NCBI RefSeq assembly: GCF_913062725.1
Contig: NZ_CAJXWY010000002.1
Location: 53,930 to 117,929 of the forward strand
Direction: 5' to 3'
Source: an uncultured Thiohalocapsa sp.
GTDB taxonomy: Bacteria; Pseudomonadota; Gammaproteobacteria; Chromatiales; Chromatiaceae
Length of the DNA stretch: 64,000 bases
The translations under genes and the position numbers were made by a program. Positions 37,438 through 46,353 of this stretch are shown here, in pieces. Positions within the stretch are counted from its first letter, which is position 1; the number at the start of each line of letters is the position of its first letter. The notes under the pieces are model-generated. The model did no database searches and was not told where the DNA came from. It saw only the letters and a list, made by a program, of their open reading frames with translations.

Positions 37438-37863
37438 ATGCAGGCACAGATCTTCGAGTTCATGGGCAACCATTGGGTGTTGTTCATGGCCCTGGGCGTG
37501 ATCCTCGGGCTGCTCACCTACAACCTCCTGGTCGGTGACAAGGGCTCCGTAGACCCGGTGGCTGCCACGGCACTGATCAACCAGCAGGAGGCGGCTGTGG
37601 TGGATGTCCGCCCGGCCGCGGACTTCGCCAAGGGCCATATCCTGCATGCCACCAATATCCCGATGAACGGGTTCAAGAATCAAACCGGCGCGCTCAGCAA
37701 GTACAAGGACAAGCCCATCATCGTCACCTGCCGTTCCGGGGCGCAGTCCCAAGCGGCCTGCCATGTGCTGCGTAAAGCGGGCTTCCCTGAGGTGTACAAT
37801 CTCAAAGGCGGTGTGCTCGCCTGGGAGAGCGCCAACCTCCCGCTGACACGCAAGAAGCGCTGA
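37438..37863 (+). CDS. membrane-anchored rhodanese (YibN-like sulfurtransferase)
   Basis: A 141-residue protein with one N-terminal transmembrane helix (HWVLFMALGVILGLLTYNLL). A rhodanese domain follows, with Cys98 in VTCRSGAQS as the persulfide-carrying nucleophile. The start at ATG 37438 is chosen because it begins just before the helix; a TTG at 37378 would add 20 residues. E. coli YibN has the same layout and lies upstream of grxC-secB-gpsA. Here grxC is missing and secB follows after 85 bp. The SqrR-like regulator directly upstream suggests control by sulfur status. Confidence 0.92.
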   Translation: MQAQIFEFMGNHWVLFMALGVILGLLTYNLLVGDKGSVDPVAATALINQQEAAVVDVRPAADFAKGHILHATNIPMNGFKNQTGALSKYKDKPIIVTCRSGAQSQAACHVLRKAGFPEVYNLKGGVLAWESANLPLTRKKR

Positions 37864-37948
37864 AGCAATCGTCAGCGTAGAGCCAATCCCCGCACGCCAT
37901 CACAATCGCGGCACGCCAACGGGGCAGATCATCCCGGAGCACATCAAC

Positions 37949-38452
37949 ATGGCCGAAGATACCCAAGCCCAGGCCGGCGCCGAACGTCAGTTCACGCTGC
38001 GCACGGTCTACCTCAAGGATCTTTCCTTCGAGTCGCCCAACGCGCCCGAGGTCTTTCAGGGCGAATGGAAGCCCGAAACCGCCCTGCACATGGATATCCA
38101 GGTGAGCCAGTTGGAGGCCCACACCCACGAAATCGTGCTCACCATCACGGTCACCGCCAAGGCCGGCGAGAAGACCGCCTACCTGGTGGAGGTCCAGCAG
38201 GCCGGCATCGTCAGCGCCCAGGGCTTCGAGCAGCAGGACTATGGGCCACTGTTTTATGTCTACTGCCCCAGTATCCTGTTCCCCTATGCCCGCCAGGCCG
38301 TCACCGACGTGGTTGCCAAGGGCGGCTTCCCGCAACTGGTGCTCCAGCACATCAACTTCGACGCCATCTACGCACAGAAACTCGCCGAGCAGCAGCAAGG
38401 CGGCGTCGACGGCGCCGACCAGACCGCCACGCCTCAGCCCACCACCCACTGA
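37949..38452 (+). CDS. secB: protein-export chaperone SecB
   Basis: Cytosolic tetrameric chaperone that keeps preproteins unfolded and hands them to SecA. The 167-residue product has the family motifs YLKDLSFESPNAPEVF, GEKTAYLVEVQQAGI and ILFPYARQAVTDVVAKGGFP. The acidic N-terminus and the disordered C-terminal tail (ADQTATPQPTTH) are typical. It sits between the rhodanese and gpsA, with 9 bp to gpsA, as in enterobacteria. Confidence 0.98.
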   Translation: MAEDTQAQAGAERQFTLRTVYLKDLSFESPNAPEVFQGEWKPETALHMDIQVSQLEAHTHEIVLTITVTAKAGEKTAYLVEVQQAGIVSAQGFEQQDYGPLFYVYCPSILFPYARQAVTDVVAKGGFPQLVLQHINFDAIYAQKLAEQQQGGVDGADQTATPQPTTH

Positions 38453-38461
38453 GCCGCCGTC

Positions 38462-39475
38462 GTGACCGGACATCCACGGGAGCAGATCGCCGTCCTCGGC
38501 GCCGGTTCCTGGGGCACTGCGCTCGCCTTGCTGCTCTGCCGCAACGGTCACGGCGTGCGCCTGTGGGGGCACGATCCGGCCCACGTCGATGCGCTGGCGC
38601 GCGACGGCGAGAACCGCTGCTACCTGCCGGGGTTCCCATTGCCCGAAACACTGTCACCAACGGCGACGCTGGAAACGGCGCTCGACGGCGCCACCGGCGT
38701 GCTGGTGGTGGTGCCGAGCCAGTTCTTCGGTGCCGTGCTCGCGCAGTTGGCGCCCGTGCTGCCGGCGGCCCTCGGCGTCGCCTGGGCCACCAAGGGCTTC
38801 GAGCCCGACAGCGGTCGGCTCCTGCACGAAGTGGCCCTGGAGTGCCTTGGGCCGCGGCAGCTTGGCATACTTTCGGGGCCCAGCTTCGCGCGCGAAGTGG
38901 CACGCGGCCTGCCCACGGCCATCACCGTCGCCGCCTCCACACCAGGCTACGCGCAGCGCCTGGCGGATCTGGTGCACGGGCCACGTTTTCGTGCTTACAC
39001 CCAGAACGATCTCATCGGCGTGCAGGTGGGCGGTGCGGCGAAGAATGTCATCGCCATCGCCAATGGCATCGCCGACGGTTTGGGGTTTGGCGCCAACACC
39101 CGCGCCGCGCTCATTACCCGTGGCCTCGCCGAGATCATCCGTCTGGGCGAGGCGCTCGGCGCCCGGCGCGAGACCTTCATGGGCCTGGCCGGTCTCGGCG
39201 ACCTGGTGCTGACCTGCACCGACGACCAATCCCGTAACCGCCGCCTGGGACTGGCGCTGGCGGCCAACACACCAGCGGCGCAAGCCATGGCCACGATCGG
39301 CCAGGAGGTGGAAGGCGTCGTCACGGCCCGAGCCGTGCATGCGATGGCCGCCAGACACGGCATCGAGATGCCCATCGCCGCTGAGGTTCACGCCGTGCTG
39401 TACGAGGCTCGCACACCGGGCGAGGCGACGCAGCGGCTGCTGGAGCGCGCGGGCAAGTCCGAGGTCGATCACTGA
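38462..39475 (+). CDS. gpsA: NAD(P)-dependent glycerol-3-phosphate dehydrogenase
   Basis: Reduces dihydroxyacetone phosphate to sn-glycerol-3-phosphate for phospholipid synthesis. The 337-residue protein starts at GTG 38462 with the dinucleotide fold IAVLGAGSWGTALALLL. Conserved segments are WATKGFEPDSG, LSGPSFAREVARGLPTA, the catalytic lysine region GGAAKNVIAIANGIADGLG, and LAGLGDLVLTCTDDQSRNRRLG. The length is standard. It follows secB by 9 bp. Confidence 0.98.
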   Translation: MTGHPREQIAVLGAGSWGTALALLLCRNGHGVRLWGHDPAHVDALARDGENRCYLPGFPLPETLSPTATLETALDGATGVLVVVPSQFFGAVLAQLAPVLPAALGVAWATKGFEPDSGRLLHEVALECLGPRQLGILSGPSFAREVARGLPTAITVAASTPGYAQRLADLVHGPRFRAYTQNDLIGVQVGGAAKNVIAIANGIADGLGFGANTRAALITRGLAEIIRLGEALGARRETFMGLAGLGDLVLTCTDDQSRNRRLGLALAANTPAAQAMATIGQEVEGVVTARAVHAMAARHGIEMPIAAEVHAVLYEARTPGEATQRLLERAGKSEVDH

Positions 39476-39513
39476 CCGCCGGCTGTGCGGCGCGCAGCTG
39501 GGGCCTGCGGCGA

Positions 39514-39981
39514 TCAGTCGTTGGCCCCGGCGAAGCCACATTGGCGCCAGGCCTCGTAGACCACGACCGCCACCGCGTTGGAGAGGTTCAGGCTACGACT
39601 TTGGGCCCGCATGGGCAGGCATAGCCGGTGGGCCGGCGACAGGCCGTCGAGCAGCGCCTGCGGCAGCCCGCGGGTCTCGGCCCCGAACAGCAGCGCGTCC
39701 CCCGGCTGATAGCAGCAATCGGTGTAGGGGGTGCGCCCGCGGGTGCTGAAGGCCAGGAGCCGGCGCCACTCGACGGCCTCGGCACAGGCCGCAAGGGAGT
39801 CATGCACCCGGACCCTGGCGTACTCGCGGTAGTCCAGCCCCGCGCGACGCAGGCGCCGATCCTCGAGCTCGAACCCCAACGGCGCGATCAGATGCAGCGC
39901 GGCGCCGGTGTTTGCGCAAAGCCGGATGACGTTGCCGGTATTGGGCGGAATCTCAGGCTGATGCAGGATGACGTGGAACAT
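39514..39981 (-). CDS. trmL: tRNA (cytidine/uridine-2'-O-)-methyltransferase TrmL
   Basis: A SPOUT-fold methyltransferase acting on the wobble base of tRNA-Leu isoacceptors, 155 residues. The start at ATG 39981 ([21 protein letters not shown]) matches the family exactly. The longer open frame upstream is ignored. The deep-knot motifs [44 protein letters not shown] are present. It converges on gpsA. In E. coli trmL is also downstream of gpsA, with cysE between. Its gene end and gpsA's are 38 bp apart with no obvious terminator. Confidence 0.96.
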   Translation of the reverse strand: MFHVILHQPEIPPNTGNVIRLCANTGAALHLIAPLGFELEDRRLRRAGLDYREYARVRVHDSLAACAEAVEWRRLLAFSTRGRTPYTDCCYQPGDALLFGAETRGLPQALLDGLSPAHRLCLPMRAQSRSLNLSNAVAVVVYEAWRQCGFAGAND

Positions 39982-40043
39982 GGCGCTCACCGTGCTGTCG
40001 CGAATCTGCCGGGTACGCATCTGCCCAGCACAGCGGTCGGACA

Positions 40044-40074
40044 TTGACCCCGCTCCGCTGAAGCATGGTATATT
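40044..40074 (+). promoter_or_regulatory. probable promoter of the 74-residue gene
   Basis: TTGACC (40044-40049) and TATATT (40069-40074) with 19-bp spacing, or GTATAT with 18 bp, in an AT-rich patch (GGTATATTAAAAG). It lies about 100 nt upstream of the small gene and is divergent from trmL. Confidence 0.5.
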
Positions 40075-40175
40075 AAAAGTTCTGCATATTCCGGACCGGA
40101 CAGCTGCACCGGCGTGCTCGCCCAGACGCTGCCCGACTCGGCTGAATGACCCGAACACCTGATGGGGAGACGACC

Positions 40176-40400
40176 ATGAGCGACATCGCTGCGCTGAAGA
40201 AAGAGAAGCAGGAGCTGATCGACAAGATGCTGGAGATGCAGAAGCAGTTCATCGATCACGAGCACGAGCACGGCGTGACCGGCAAGGATTACTGGGCCTC
40301 CGGCGACGGGCTGCTCGCCAGCTATCGCCAAGAGTACATGGACATGGCGAATCGCGTCGTGGACATTGCCCACGAAATCGTCGGCTCCAACCGTCTCTGA
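40176..40400 (+). CDS. small helical protein of unknown function (74 residues)
   Basis: ATG 40176 has GGGGAG upstream; ten earlier in-frame codons lack a ribosome site. The N-terminal half is a charged amphipathic helix or coiled coil ([20 protein letters not shown]), then a His/acidic stretch [14 protein letters not shown], then a second helix ([20 protein letters not shown]). I do not recognise a family. It has its own AT-rich promoter and a good terminator about 135 bp downstream, so it is a monocistronic, probably well-expressed gene. There is no signal peptide, so it is likely cytosolic. Confidence 0.8.
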   Translation: MSDIAALKKEKQELIDKMLEMQKQFIDHEHEHGVTGKDYWASGDGLLASYRQEYMDMANRVVDIAHEIVGSNRL

Positions 40401-40772
40401 GACCAACGCCCCGAGCCCGACGTGCTGAAAGCGACGCCTTTGAACGGGCACAGCCGCAGGCCGCGGTGGTGTGCCCCGGCGCTGGCCGGAGCGTTCCCCG
40501 GCTGACGGTCGCCTCGCAGAACGCCCGGCGGACACCCCGCTGCGCGCAAGGCGCCGCGGGGCTTTTCATGTGCGACAACGGTAGCGTGGCGGCGTTGATG
40601 CCGCGCTTGAGTGCAGGAGGCCGGTCTCGTGCTCGCGGGGCCCAGACATCCGGGGCGTCGTTGATGTGCGCGAGCAGCGGGCCTTGGCTTCGGATTTCGG
40701 CGCCGGGTGGGGGCACGACGGCTGGAACGCTGTCGCCGCGCCCGGCGCGCCCTATTCACCGCATGCCGCGGT
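40401..40772. other. intergenic region after the 74-residue gene
   Basis: It contains the terminator at 40535-40566. The remaining about 200 bp separate two converging genes and show no convincing ORF or RNA. Confidence 0.5.
40535..40566 (+). terminator. rho-independent terminator
   Basis: Stem CCCCGC/GCGGGG extended by GCGC/GCGC across one T-C mismatch, with loop GCAAG, followed by CTTTT. It ends transcription of the 74-residue gene. Confidence 0.7.
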
Positions 40773-41171
40773 CTAGGCCGCGCGAATATGGCGTTGGTAC
40801 TTGGGCACGTCGTGCATCTCCAGCGCAATCGCGCCGCCGCTGGCAACCAGGGCGGGCACCCCGTTGTGGAAGTGGAGCTCGATCCGGATGGCACCGCGGC
40901 TCGCCAGGGGCAGCGGGATCATGTCCCGGTAGGTATAAATGTTGTCGTCGATGTCTCCGCCCGTGCAGGTGAGCGGGGTCGGGGGCAGTACGCCGTGCAG
41001 CTCGGGCTGACTCAACAACAAGTCGCCGGCCTGCCACCAGAGGGTCTTTTCTGCCGAGCCGGTCATGGTCTTGATGATGATCGCCCGGGAGAAATGGATC
41101 CGTAGGCGCTCCGGGGTGTGCTCGATGACGTCGATCTGGGAATCGGCGAGCTGGATGCTGCTACTGTCCAT
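40773..41171 (-). CDS. conserved-looking hypothetical protein (132 residues)
   Basis: Starts at ATG 41171 with no clear ribosome site. The sequence is beta-rich with alternating hydrophobic residues (IDVIEHTPERLRIHFSRAII, GAIRIELHFHNGVPALVASG) and one short loop with a single Cys (LTCTGGDIDDNIYTYRD). There is no signal peptide or membrane helix. I do not recognise a family. It is 83 bp downstream of ntrC on the same strand and could be co-transcribed with ntrBC. The composition and codon pattern look like real coding sequence. Confidence 0.7.
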   Translation of the reverse strand: MDSSSIQLADSQIDVIEHTPERLRIHFSRAIIIKTMTGSAEKTLWWQAGDLLLSQPELHGVLPPTPLTCTGGDIDDNIYTYRDMIPLPLASRGAIRIELHFHNGVPALVASGGAIALEMHDVPKYQRHIRAA

Positions 41172-41254
41172 GGGGGATCGGTGTCTGCGTGGAAGGTCGG
41201 TTTCGGCGTGTCCGCGTAGATCGATGCGAAAGGTGCAACATTCAACGCCGGGCC

Positions 41255-42691
41255 CTATGCACCGTCCTCGTCATCGTCGCCGCCGTTGCCACCGCCAAAA
41301 TCCATGTTGAGCTCTTTGATTTTACGGGTCAGGGTGTTGCGTCCCCAGCCCAGGAGCTTCGCCGCCTCCTGGCGACGACCGCCGGTGTGCTCCAATGTGA
41401 CCTGGATGAGGATGCGCTCGAACGCCGGCACGGCCGACGCCAGGATGACGCCGTCGCCCTGGCGCAGCCGGCGGCGCGTCCATGCCCGCAACGCCGTCTC
41501 CCACTGCTCGTCGTCGCCGCCCGCACCATCGGCGGCGAAGAGATCCGGCGGTAGATCATTGACGCGAATCTCCTTCGTCGACGCCATGACGGTGAGCCAG
41601 CGCGCGGTGTTCTCCAACTGGCGGACATTGCCCGGCCAGTCCAGTCGCTCCAGGTGAGCCAGTGCATCGGCGGCGATGGTCTTGGGCTCACAGTTGAGCT
41701 CCACCGCCGCCTGGCTCAGGAAGTGGCGCATGAGCAGACCGATGTCCTCGCGGCGCTCGCGCAGCGGCGGTAAGTGAATGCGGATCACATTGAGCCGATG
41801 GAACAAATCCTCGCGGAACCGGCCCTGACGCACATGCTCCTGCAAGTGTTGGTGGGTGGCGGCGATGATGCGTACATCCACCTTGATGGGTGAGAGGCCG
41901 CCAACGCGGTAGAACTCGCCATCGGCGAGCACACGCAGGAGTCGGGTCTGCAGCTCCGCGGGCATATCGCCAATCTCGTCGAGGAACAGCGTGCCACCGT
42001 CGGCCTGCTCGAAGCGCCCCTCACGGCGTGTCTGTGCGCCGGTGAAGGCGCCACGCTCGTGACCGAACAGCTCGGATTCCATGAGATCGCGCGGGATCGC
42101 CGCCATGTTGAGCGCGATGAAGGGTGCGCTCGAGCGGGGACTGTGACGGTGCAGTGCCCGGGCGACGAGCTCCTTGCCGGTGCCGGACTCGCCATTGATC
42201 AGCACCGTGATGTTGGAGCGTGCCAGGCGGCCGATGGCGCGAAACACCTCCTGCATGGCGGGGGCCTCGCCAATGATGTCCGGGCTGTTCTCCAACGATA
42301 CGGCGCCTTCGCTGGCCTGCTCGTGCGCGCGGCAGGCGCGGCGCACCTGATCCACGGCCTCATCCAGATCGAAGGGCTTGGGCAAGTACTCGAAGGCACC
42401 GCCATGGAAGGCCGAGACGGCGCTGTCGAGATCCGAGTGCGCCGTCATGATGATCACGGGCAGGCTGGGATAGCGGCTATTGACTTGCTGCAGCAACTCC
42501 AGCCCGTCGACACCGGGCATGCGGATGTCCGATAGGATCACATCGGGGCGCCCGCGCATGAGTGCGTCCATGATCCCGACACCATTGGAGAAGCAGGTGA
42601 CGTCCATGTCCGCCTGCCGCAGGGCGCGCTCGAGCACCCAGCGGATAGAGCGGTCGTCGTCAATCACCCAAACGCTCGGCACCTTGCTCAT
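41255..42691 (-). CDS. ntrC: nitrogen regulator NtrC (GlnG)
   Basis: Sigma-54-dependent response regulator of nitrogen assimilation, 478 residues from ATG 42691. The receiver has the acidic pair in VWVIDDDRS, Asp55 (ILSDIRMPG) and Lys in LPKPF. The AAA+ domain has Walker A GESGTGKE (167-174), the sigma-54-contacting GAFTGA loop (214-219) and Walker [12 protein letters not shown]. The Fis-type HTH near the end is [20 protein letters not shown]. It lies 8 bp after ntrB. NtrC-like sites and sigma-54 promoters are present upstream of both ntrB and glnA. Confidence 0.97.
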   Translation of the reverse strand: MSKVPSVWVIDDDRSIRWVLERALRQADMDVTCFSNGVGIMDALMRGRPDVILSDIRMPGVDGLELLQQVNSRYPSLPVIIMTAHSDLDSAVSAFHGGAFEYLPKPFDLDEAVDQVRRACRAHEQASEGAVSLENSPDIIGEAPAMQEVFRAIGRLARSNITVLINGESGTGKELVARALHRHSPRSSAPFIALNMAAIPRDLMESELFGHERGAFTGAQTRREGRFEQADGGTLFLDEIGDMPAELQTRLLRVLADGEFYRVGGLSPIKVDVRIIAATHQHLQEHVRQGRFREDLFHRLNVIRIHLPPLRERREDIGLLMRHFLSQAAVELNCEPKTIAADALAHLERLDWPGNVRQLENTARWLTVMASTKEIRVNDLPPDLFAADGAGGDDEQWETALRAWTRRRLRQGDGVILASAVPAFERILIQVTLEHTGGRRQEAAKLLGWGRNTLTRKIKELNMDFGGGNGGDDDEDGA

Positions 42692-42699
42692 CGCGAACC

Positions 42700-43782
42700 T
42701 CAGTCGTCGGTGGGCTCGAGGGGTAGGTAGACAAAAAACCGGGTACTGCCCGGCCGGCTCTCGCACTCGATGAGCCCGCCGTGCTGGTTGATGAGCTCTT
42801 GTGCAATGGGCAGCCCGAGCCCGCTACCGCCGGTCCGCCCCGACACCATTGGAAAAAAGATGCGATCCAGGAGTTTCTCCGGGATGCCCGGACCCGTGTC
42901 TTCGATCTCTACGCGCAACACCAGTCGATGCAGTTCGTTGCCGAGGGTGAATTGCCGCAGCACGCGGGTGCGGAACCTGAGCTCACCATTGTGACCGGCC
43001 GCTTCGGCGCCGTTACGGGCGATATTCAGCATGGCCTGAATCAGCCGGTCGGAATCCGCGCGCAAATCCGGAATGCTCGGGTCGTAGTCGCGGATGATGG
43101 CCGGTCCGCCGGGATATTCGGCGCTCAGCAGACCGCGGACATGCTCCAGCACATGGTGGATGCTCACATAGCGCAGCTGCGGCAGCTGATTCGGGCCGAG
43201 CATGCGGTTGAGCAGCCCCTGGAGCCGGTCCGCTTCGTCGATGATAATGCGCGTGTACTCGCGCAGATCCGGGCTCGGCAGCTCGCGCTCGAGCAGCTGC
43301 GCCGCCCCCCGCAGGCCGCCGAGGGGGTTCTTGATCTCGTGGGCGAGGCCGCGAAGCAGCGCCTGGGTGGCCTGATGCTGGGAGATCAGATGCTCCTCGC
43401 GCGTGATGCGGATCTGCCGATCCACCTGGTGCAGCTCCATCAACAGGTCGGCGCTCGACTCGAATTGGTGCACTGGTAGCACCGTACAGTTCACTCGGAT
43501 GACCTCACCGTCGGGCCGCCGCAATTCCACTTCGCGTTCGGTGAACGGCTGGCGGGTCTGCAACGCGTCGCGCAACCGTTCCTCCACAGGCTCGGCGGGG
43601 CAGGGCACCAACTCGCCTGCGGTTTTCCCGAGCACGACATTGGCGCTTATGGCGAGCAGAAGCTCGCCGGCGGGGTTGATGTAGCAAAGGCGTAGCTCTG
43701 CGTCGAACAACAGTACCGCAGTGTTGAGATTACCCAGGATCGCAGACGCTAGTTGATTGTTTTGCAATGTCTTTTTCTTCAT
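42700..43782 (-). CDS. ntrB: nitrogen sensor kinase NtrB (GlnL)
   Basis: A soluble PII-controlled histidine kinase, 360 residues from ATG 43782 (MKKKTLQNNQLASAILGNLN). A PAS domain occupies about 12-115. The phospho-acceptor is His148 in GLAHEIKNPLGGLRGAAQLL, the diagnostic NtrB H-box. The ATPase has ADSDRLIQAMLNIARNGAEA, DTGPGIP and GGSGLGLPIAQ. It phosphorylates NtrC. A sigma-54 promoter about 145 bp upstream suggests autoregulation of ntrBC. Confidence 0.96.
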   Translation of the reverse strand: MKKKTLQNNQLASAILGNLNTAVLLFDAELRLCYINPAGELLLAISANVVLGKTAGELVPCPAEPVEERLRDALQTRQPFTEREVELRRPDGEVIRVNCTVLPVHQFESSADLLMELHQVDRQIRITREEHLISQHQATQALLRGLAHEIKNPLGGLRGAAQLLERELPSPDLREYTRIIIDEADRLQGLLNRMLGPNQLPQLRYVSIHHVLEHVRGLLSAEYPGGPAIIRDYDPSIPDLRADSDRLIQAMLNIARNGAEAAGHNGELRFRTRVLRQFTLGNELHRLVLRVEIEDTGPGIPEKLLDRIFFPMVSGRTGGSGLGLPIAQELINQHGGLIECESRPGSTRFFVYLPLEPTDD

Positions 43783-43927
43783 GAAGCTGACTCGATCCGC
43801 GGATGGGCAGCAACACATGATGTTGGCATGAGCGGCTCGTCAGCGCCGACAAGGCAGGTACAGTGTGAGCAGCCCAGCGGGCGCCATCGCCTGTCGTGGG
43901 CTGTCGAGGCCGCGCGGACTGAGTCAA

Positions 43928-43943
43928 AGCAAAAACCGCACCA
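43928..43943 (-). promoter_or_regulatory. sigma-54 promoter of ntrBC
   Basis: TGGTGCGGTTTTTGCT on the minus strand has the invariant GG-N10-GC and the TTGCT -12 element. Two bases (CA to TG) differ from TGGCACG. The start point would be near 43917, about 135 nt ahead of ntrB. Confidence 0.65.
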
Positions 43944-44025
43944 GACTTAAAGAACCCAGTCCCACAGGTGAAACCGCCGCCTAGCGGGCAATTACTACAA
44001 TACCGTCACAGGTCGACGCCCCATC

Positions 44026-44042
44026 TGCACAATATTAGTGCA
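44026..44042. promoter_or_regulatory. NtrC enhancer site upstream of ntrBC
   Basis: TGCACAATATTAGTGCA is a 17-bp palindrome of the NtrC type (consensus TGCACY-N5-RGTGCA). It is centred about 117 bp upstream of the predicted sigma-54 start point, the distance at which NtrC enhancers normally act. Confidence 0.7.
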
Positions 44043-44519
44043 GGATATGCCCTAAACCAGGGCTCAAAGTCGTTTTTCGATCGATGCCACGCACGGCGCT
44101 GCCCAGTATCGGGTAGGGATCGTGCATGCGGCCGTGAACGTTACCGCCGAACGGAGGGCGCTCGACGTCTGACGACGGCGCGCCTTGCGCCAACGTGCGG
44201 GCACATCAAAGCCGGGCCGTCGAGCATGCGGCGGTGATGCGGCGAAGATCAGGTTTGCTGGAGAGGCGACGCCTGTGGAAGTGGTCCACGGGACGGCTGT
44301 GGGTACCAGGCGATGCGACTCAGGACGAATCCGAGGGGAGCGACGTCCCGTGCGGAGCGCGCCGCGGGGAGCGGTTTTGGGCGGGAGGGTCCGTGGATGG
44401 CTCGCAGGCGCTTTGCCTGACGGGCGACGTTGGGCCGCCGGTACGGCGCGGTGCCCCGGGTGATGCTCGAATCTGCTTTGGACAGACTTGCGATTGCTTG
44501 CCCTAGGCTCGCCCTAGGA

Positions 44520-44542
44520 CTCAGTGCCCTGCGGGCACTGAG
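44520..44542 (-). terminator. stem-loop behind glnA
   Basis: A perfect 10-bp stem CTCAGTGCCC / GGGCACTGAG with a 3-nt loop, 50 nt downstream of the glnA stop. There is no U-tract, so it may be an mRNA-stabilising hairpin rather than an efficient terminator. Confidence 0.5.
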
Positions 44543-44592
44543 CGCAGCCGGGCGGTGGGCCCGGCGCCGGTGCCGACATGGTCGGCGCGACC

Positions 44593-45999
44593 TTACAGGC
44601 TGTAGTACAGGTCGAACTCCACCGGATGCGTCGTCATGCGCAGCTGGGTGACCTCCTGCATCTTCAGCGCGATGTAGCCGTCGATGACATCGTCGGTGAA
44701 GACGCCGCCCTGGATCAGGAACTCCCGATCCTTGTCCAGCTCGTCCAGGGCCTGATCCAGCGAATAGCAGACCTGTGGGATCGCCTTCTCTTCTTCGGGC
44801 GGCAGATCGTAGAGGTCCTTGTCCATGGCGTCGCCCGGATGGATCTTGTTCTGGATGCCATCGAGGCCCGCCATCATCATCGCCGCGAAGGACAGGTACG
44901 GGTTACCCATGCTGTCGGGGAAGCGCACCTCGATGCGGGTCGCCTTGGGATTCGCATCGTGGGGGATTCGGATGGATGCGGAGCGGTTCTTGGCCGAGTA
45001 GGCCAGCATCACGGGCGCCTCGAAGCCCGGTACCAGGCGCTTGTAGGAGTTGGTGGAGGCGTTGGTGAAGGCGTTCAGCGCACGGGCATGCTTGATGACG
45101 CCACCGATATAGTAGAGCGCGGCCTCAGACAAACCGCCGTACTTGTCGCCGGCGAAGATATTGGTGCCGTCCTTCCCCAGCGACATGTGCACGTGCATGC
45201 CGTTGCCGTTGTCACCCACCAGGGGCTTGGGCATGAAGGTCGCCGTTTTACCGTAGGCGTGCGCGACATTGTGCACGCAGTACTTCAGGATCTGGTTCCA
45301 GTCGGCGCGCTTCACCAGGGTGGTGAACTTGGTGCCGATCTCGCACTGCCCGGCGGTGGCCACCTCGTGGTGATGCACTTCCACCGGCACGCCCATCTCT
45401 TCCATGGCCAGGCACATGGCCGCGCGCAGATCGTTGAGCGAGTCCACCGGCGGCACCGGGAAGTAGCCGCCCTTGACACTCGGGCGGTGGCCCATGTTGC
45501 CATCTTCGAAGACGCGCTCGGAGTTCCAGTCGGCCTCGTCGGAGTCCACCTTGTAGAAGGCACCGCTCATGTCCGCACCCCAGCGGACGTCGTCGAGGAC
45601 GAAGAATTCGGGCTCGGGGCCGAAGAAGGCGGTGTCGGCGATGCCCGTGGACTTGAGGTAGGCCTCGGCACGCTTGCCAACCGAGCGCGGGTCACGCTCA
45701 TAGCCCTGCATGGTCGCGGGCTCGAGGATGTCGCACCGAACAATCAGTGTGTTTTCGTCGGCGAAGGGGTCCATGACCGCCGTATCCGCCTCAGGCATGA
45801 GCACCATGTCAGAGGCCTCGATGCCTTTCCAGCCGGCGATAGAAGAGCCATCGAACATCTTGCCGTCCTGGAACATCGCATCGTCCACCATGCTGGTGGG
45901 CAGCGAGACGTGCTGCTCCTTGCCACGCGTGTCGGTGAAGCGCAGGTCCACGAACTTCACGTCTTCGTTCTTGAGGGTCTCCATGATCTTCGATGCCAT
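44593..45999 (-). CDS. glnA: glutamine synthetase type I
   Basis: Makes glutamine from glutamate, ammonia and ATP, as a dodecamer in the cytosol. The 468-residue product starts at ATG 45999 with GGAGA upstream; the longer open frame is ignored. Signature regions are [12 protein letters not shown], the metal/substrate segment [28 protein letters not shown] and the ATP-binding [12 protein letters not shown]. Tyr397 in DLYDLPPEE is the adenylylation site, so the enzyme is of the GlnE-regulated type. It lies upstream of ntrBC, as in the glnA-ntrB-ntrC operon of enterobacteria, but with an 810-bp gap. Confidence 0.99.
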   Translation of the reverse strand: MASKIMETLKNEDVKFVDLRFTDTRGKEQHVSLPTSMVDDAMFQDGKMFDGSSIAGWKGIEASDMVLMPEADTAVMDPFADENTLIVRCDILEPATMQGYERDPRSVGKRAEAYLKSTGIADTAFFGPEPEFFVLDDVRWGADMSGAFYKVDSDEADWNSERVFEDGNMGHRPSVKGGYFPVPPVDSLNDLRAAMCLAMEEMGVPVEVHHHEVATAGQCEIGTKFTTLVKRADWNQILKYCVHNVAHAYGKTATFMPKPLVGDNGNGMHVHMSLGKDGTNIFAGDKYGGLSEAALYYIGGVIKHARALNAFTNASTNSYKRLVPGFEAPVMLAYSAKNRSASIRIPHDANPKATRIEVRFPDSMGNPYLSFAAMMMAGLDGIQNKIHPGDAMDKDLYDLPPEEEKAIPQVCYSLDQALDELDKDREFLIQGGVFTDDVIDGYIALKMQEVTQLRMTTHPVEFDLYYSL

Positions 46000-46353
46000 T
46001 CTGTCGGTCTCCGGTGGGTGCAATTTGGGTTTGGGAATTGAGCCGGTAGGGGGTCGGTGCGTCCGAGCCCGCTGCGGTCGGCGTGGATCGCGTCGTTGTT
46101 CGTCACGCTGTCTCAGCGAATGCTGAGAGCAGTTTTCGTGCCAGGCTTCAGCAGCGGCGGCAAATTGCGGCGCGCAACCGCGTGACGATGAACTCCGACG
46201 GCGCCTGCCCGTGGCCACTGGGCGCGCAAGTAATTGATGACCGGCTCAGCCGCGACGGTGTAGCCCCGCCGCGAGCAGGTGCGACGGCCTGGCGCTTGGT
46301 GCAGGCACCATCATCGGCACCACTGGCTTGCCGCACCACGGGGCAGCGCGTGC
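46000..46353. other. glnA upstream region
   Basis: A 354-bp region. It carries a near-consensus sigma-54 promoter and, at its upstream end, an NtrC-type site that overlaps the last codons of the cation-efflux gene. A perfect inverted repeat TGGTGC-AG-GCACCA (46297-46310) lies between them. Its arms are oriented opposite to the NtrC consensus. Confidence 0.6.
46128..46143 (-). promoter_or_regulatory. sigma-54 promoter of glnA
   Basis: TGGCACGAAAACTGCT on the minus strand matches the -24/-12 consensus TGGCACG-N4-TTGCT at all but one base. The predicted start point is near 46117, giving a 5' leader of about 118 nt. Confidence 0.8.

Larger units (their letters stand above)
43783..44592. other. 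intergenic region between glnA and ntrB
   Basis: About 810 bp with no accepted gene. It holds a sigma-54 promoter and an NtrC-type palindrome for ntrBC, and a stem-loop behind glnA. Reading frames at 44185-44506 (plus) have random-looking Arg/Gly-rich composition. No tRNA or other RNA gene was recognised. Confidence 0.6.

Noticed and set aside
44185..44506. Plus-strand reading frames in the glnA-ntrB gap
   Set aside because: Arg/Gly/Ala-rich random composition, no ribosome site, no family resemblance, and overlap with a regulatory region.
46297..46310. TGGTGC-AG-GCACCA as a second NtrC site for glnA
   Set aside because: A perfect dyad, but the half-sites are in the opposite orientation to TGCACC-N5-GGTGCA and the spacing is wrong.
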